Positions 62,505 through 64,000 of a DNA stretch of 64,000 bases are shown one piece after another. The DNA lies in NCBI GenBank assembly GCA_963806455.1, contig CAWDXZ010000001.1, positions 558,001 through 622,000 on the forward strand. Reading direction: 5' to 3'. Made by a program: the position numbers and the translations under genes. The stretch comes from Bog-756 sp963806455 (GTDB lineage Bacteria > Actinomycetota > Acidimicrobiia > Acidimicrobiales > RAAP-2). Position 1 is the stretch's first letter. Each line of letters opens with the position of its first letter. The notes beneath the pieces were generated by a model. The model worked only from the letters and a program-made list of their open reading frames with translations, was not told the origin of the DNA and ran no database searches.

Positions 62505-63698
62505 GTGCCCCCGGAGCGATCCGCCACCGTCGACCCGGGCCGGTTGTCCGTGGGGTTCGACGCCACCGCGCTGCTCGGGAGCCCGACCGGGGTCGGCGTG
62601 TTCTGCGCCGGGGCGCTGGCGGCGCTGGCCGAACGGGGCGACGTGGCGGTGTCGGCCTTCGCCATCAGTTGGCGGCGGCGCAAGGGCATCGAGGCGCTGG
62701 TCCCCCCCGGGGTGGCCACCGGGCAGCGGGCCATGCCGGCCCGGCCCCTGCACCTGGCCTGGGGCCACGGCCGTCTGCCCCCCGTCGAATGGTTCGTGGG
62801 CCGTTGCGACGTGGTGCACGGCCCCAACTTCGTGGTGCCCCCGACCCGACGGGCGGCACGGGTGCTGTCGGTCTGGGACCTCACCGTCGTCCTCTATCCC
62901 GAGCTGTGCGACCCACCCACCCTCGAGTACCCGGGGTTGATCCGGCGGGCGGTCGACGAGGGCGCCTGGGTGCACGTGCCCACCCGGTTCGTGGCCGAAC
63001 AGGTCGTCGCCGAGCTCGGCGTCGACCGCGACCGGGTGCGGACCGTCGCCCTCGGGGTTCCCGACCTCGGCCCGGCCGGGGCGGACCCCGGCCCGGGTCT
63101 CGACCTCCCCGAGGGCTGCCGGCGATACGTGCTGGCCATCGGGACCGTCGAGCCGCGCAAGGACTACCCCTCCCTCGTCGCCGCCTTCGCCCCGGTGGCC
63201 GCGGCCCGGCCCGACCTGGCCCTGGTCATCGTGGGCCGCGACGGCTGGGGGTCGGAGCGGTTCAGAGCCGCCCTCGAGGCCTCACCGGTGCGGTCGCGCA
63301 TCGTGCGCCCCGGCTACCTCGACGACCGGGCCCTCGGGGCGGCGCTGCGGGGCGCCTCGGTGCTCGCCTACCCCTCCCTCTACGAGGGGTTCGGCTTCCC
63401 ACCGCTCCAGGCCATGGCGGCCGGGGTGCCGGTGGTGGCCACGGCGGCCGGGGCGGTGCCCGAGGTGGTGGGCGACGGGGCCGTCCTGGTCGACCCGGGG
63501 GACGCCGACGCCCTGGCCGCCGCCCTCGACCGGTTCGTCGACGGGGGCCCCGACGTGGAGCACCTGGTGGCCCGGGGGGCCCGCCGGGCCACCGCCTTCA
63601 GCTGGAGCGCCTGCGCCGAGGGACTGGCCCGGCTCTACCACGAGGCGGCCCACCAGCCCGGGCCGGGCCCGGGCCGGGCGGCTCGCCGGGATGGGTGA
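62505..63698 (+). CDS. Glycosyltransferase family 4 (GT-B)
   Basis: 397 residues. The N-terminal Rossmann half (VGFDATALLGSPTGVGVF, DVVHGPNFVVPP) and the C-terminal half (YVLAIGTVEPRKDYPSLVAAF, VIVGRDGWG, and YPSLYEGFGFPPLQAMAAGVPVV with the donor-binding Glu) are typical of GT4 mannosyl/rhamnosyltransferases. The donor is not determinable. GTG 62505; the stop overlaps the next gene by 8 bp. Confidence 0.9.
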   Translation: MPPERSATVDPGRLSVGFDATALLGSPTGVGVFCAGALAALAERGDVAVSAFAISWRRRKGIEALVPPGVATGQRAMPARPLHLAWGHGRLPPVEWFVGRCDVVHGPNFVVPPTRRAARVLSVWDLTVVLYPELCDPPTLEYPGLIRRAVDEGAWVHVPTRFVAEQVVAELGVDRDRVRTVALGVPDLGPAGADPGPGLDLPEGCRRYVLAIGTVEPRKDYPSLVAAFAPVAAARPDLALVIVGRDGWGSERFRAALEASPVRSRIVRPGYLDDRALGAALRGASVLAYPSLYEGFGFPPLQAMAAGVPVVATAAGAVPEVVGDGAVLVDPGDADALAAALDRFVDGGPDVEHLVARGARRATAFSWSACAEGLARLYHEAAHQPGPGPGRAARRDG

Positions 63699-64000
63699 GC
63701 CGGTGCGGCTGTTGATGATGGTGGAACAGCTGCGCCGGACGGCGCCGGGGGGCATCGGTACCTACATCGAGGGGCTCCTGCGGGGCCTCGGCGAGGTCGA
63801 GCCGGCGGAACGGCCCGATCTCGAGCTGATGGCCAGCCGGTGCCCCCGCCGCCGGACCCCGGACCCGCTCCTCTCGCTCGGCTACCCCCTCCGCTGCTCG
63901 CCCCTGCCCGGGCCCGGGCTCACCCGGGCCTGGGACCGCGGTCTCCTCCGGGCACCGGGCGGCTTCGACGTGGTCCACGCCACGTCGCTGTCCACCGTGG
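63691..64000 (+). CDS. Glycosyltransferase, N-terminal part (cut by window edge)
   Basis: 103 codons from ATG 63691 with no stop. It reads LLMMVEQLRRTAPGGIGTYIEGLL, then GGFDVVHATSLSTV at the edge, the N-terminal acceptor-domain pattern of family 4 glycosyltransferases (a glycine-rich GGIGTY loop and DVVHA). It is coupled to the preceding glycosyltransferase by an 8 bp overlap, which suggests consecutive sugar additions. The catalytic half is outside the window. Confidence 0.8.
   Translation, partial: MGEPVRLLMMVEQLRRTAPGGIGTYIEGLLRGLGEVEPAERPDLELMASRCPRRRTPDPLLSLGYPLRCSPLPGPGLTRAWDRGLLRAPGGFDVVHATSLSTV

Overview
The window is about 64 kb of very GC-rich (roughly 70% or more by eye), gene-dense DNA from an actinobacterium. 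The best fit is class Acidimicrobiia or a close relative. Reasons: frequent GTG/TTG starts, 1-8 bp translational overlaps, a mycobacterial-type pyruvate dehydrogenase E1 (AceE), the E2-lipB-lipA order also seen in mycobacteria, coenzyme F420 genes (cofD/cofE), a PduO-type cobalamin adenosyltransferase and an LCP cell-wall ligase. No tRNA, rRNA, CRISPR array, insertion sequence, integrase or phage gene was seen. Both ends cut through genes: an RmlC tail on the left and a glycosyltransferase head on the right.

Region by region. 1-4.7 kb: RmlC tail, a short-chain dehydrogenase (SDR), a repeat-rich membrane protein with a RodZ-like (DUF4115-like) end, and an oligopeptidase B-like S9 peptidase. 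4.8-14.3 kb: Fe-S assembly (SUF) genes in two opposing arms. The plus arm is sufB, a small four-cysteine protein, sufD, a Rieske ferredoxin and sufC; the minus arm is a second sufC, sufS and sufU. A dienoyl-CoA isomerase-like crotonase and an LCP protein lie within. The two outer promoters share a CTAT-N4-ATAG dyad. 14.4-20.5 kb: debranching enzyme, metallo-beta-lactamase hydrolase, acyl-CoA dehydrogenase, an anchored protein, thiE and an HhH-GPD protein. 20.6-34.3 kb: pyruvate dehydrogenase E1, E3 and E2 and a LipB-LipA fusion, interspersed with RNase HI, an SDR, an ABC exporter pair and a methyltransferase, then an M24 peptidase and a divergent SDR. 34.4-42.7 kb: a class III nucleotide cyclase fused to a YHS-like metal domain, metH, the cobalamin adenosyltransferase, pepA, gpsA and a conserved unknown. 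42.9-43.9 kb: one clearly lower-GC lipoprotein esterase, probably acquired. 44-51.5 kb: nitroreductase, rhodanese-MoeB, acyl-CoA mutase large subunit, M20 hydrolase, acyl-CoA carboxylase alpha chain and biotin ligase. 51.5-64 kb: surface-polysaccharide genes (rmlB, rmlD, UDP-sugar dehydrogenase, UDP-xylose synthase-like enzyme, glycosyltransferases, sugar nucleotidyltransferase, epimerase) with cofE and cofD between them.

Functional links. LipB-LipA makes the lipoyl group that E2 carries and that AceE and Lpd use. LipA, the Rieske protein and other Fe-S enzymes depend on the SUF genes. BirA, next to the biotin carboxylase, biotinylates it. MetH and the acyl-CoA mutase use B12 forms connected by the adenosyltransferase. 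The Rml, Ugd and UXS enzymes feed nucleotide sugars to the adjacent glycosyltransferases, and the LCP protein is the type that attaches such glycans to peptidoglycan.

Most promising leads: the LipB-LipA fusion with an internal ribosome site and start; the cyclase-YHS fusion; the shared SUF dyad; cofD and cofE in one frame separated by a single TGA; a 169 bp out-of-frame gene overlap in the polysaccharide operon; and a repeated TANNNT-N6/7-start pattern that indicates many leaderless mRNAs.
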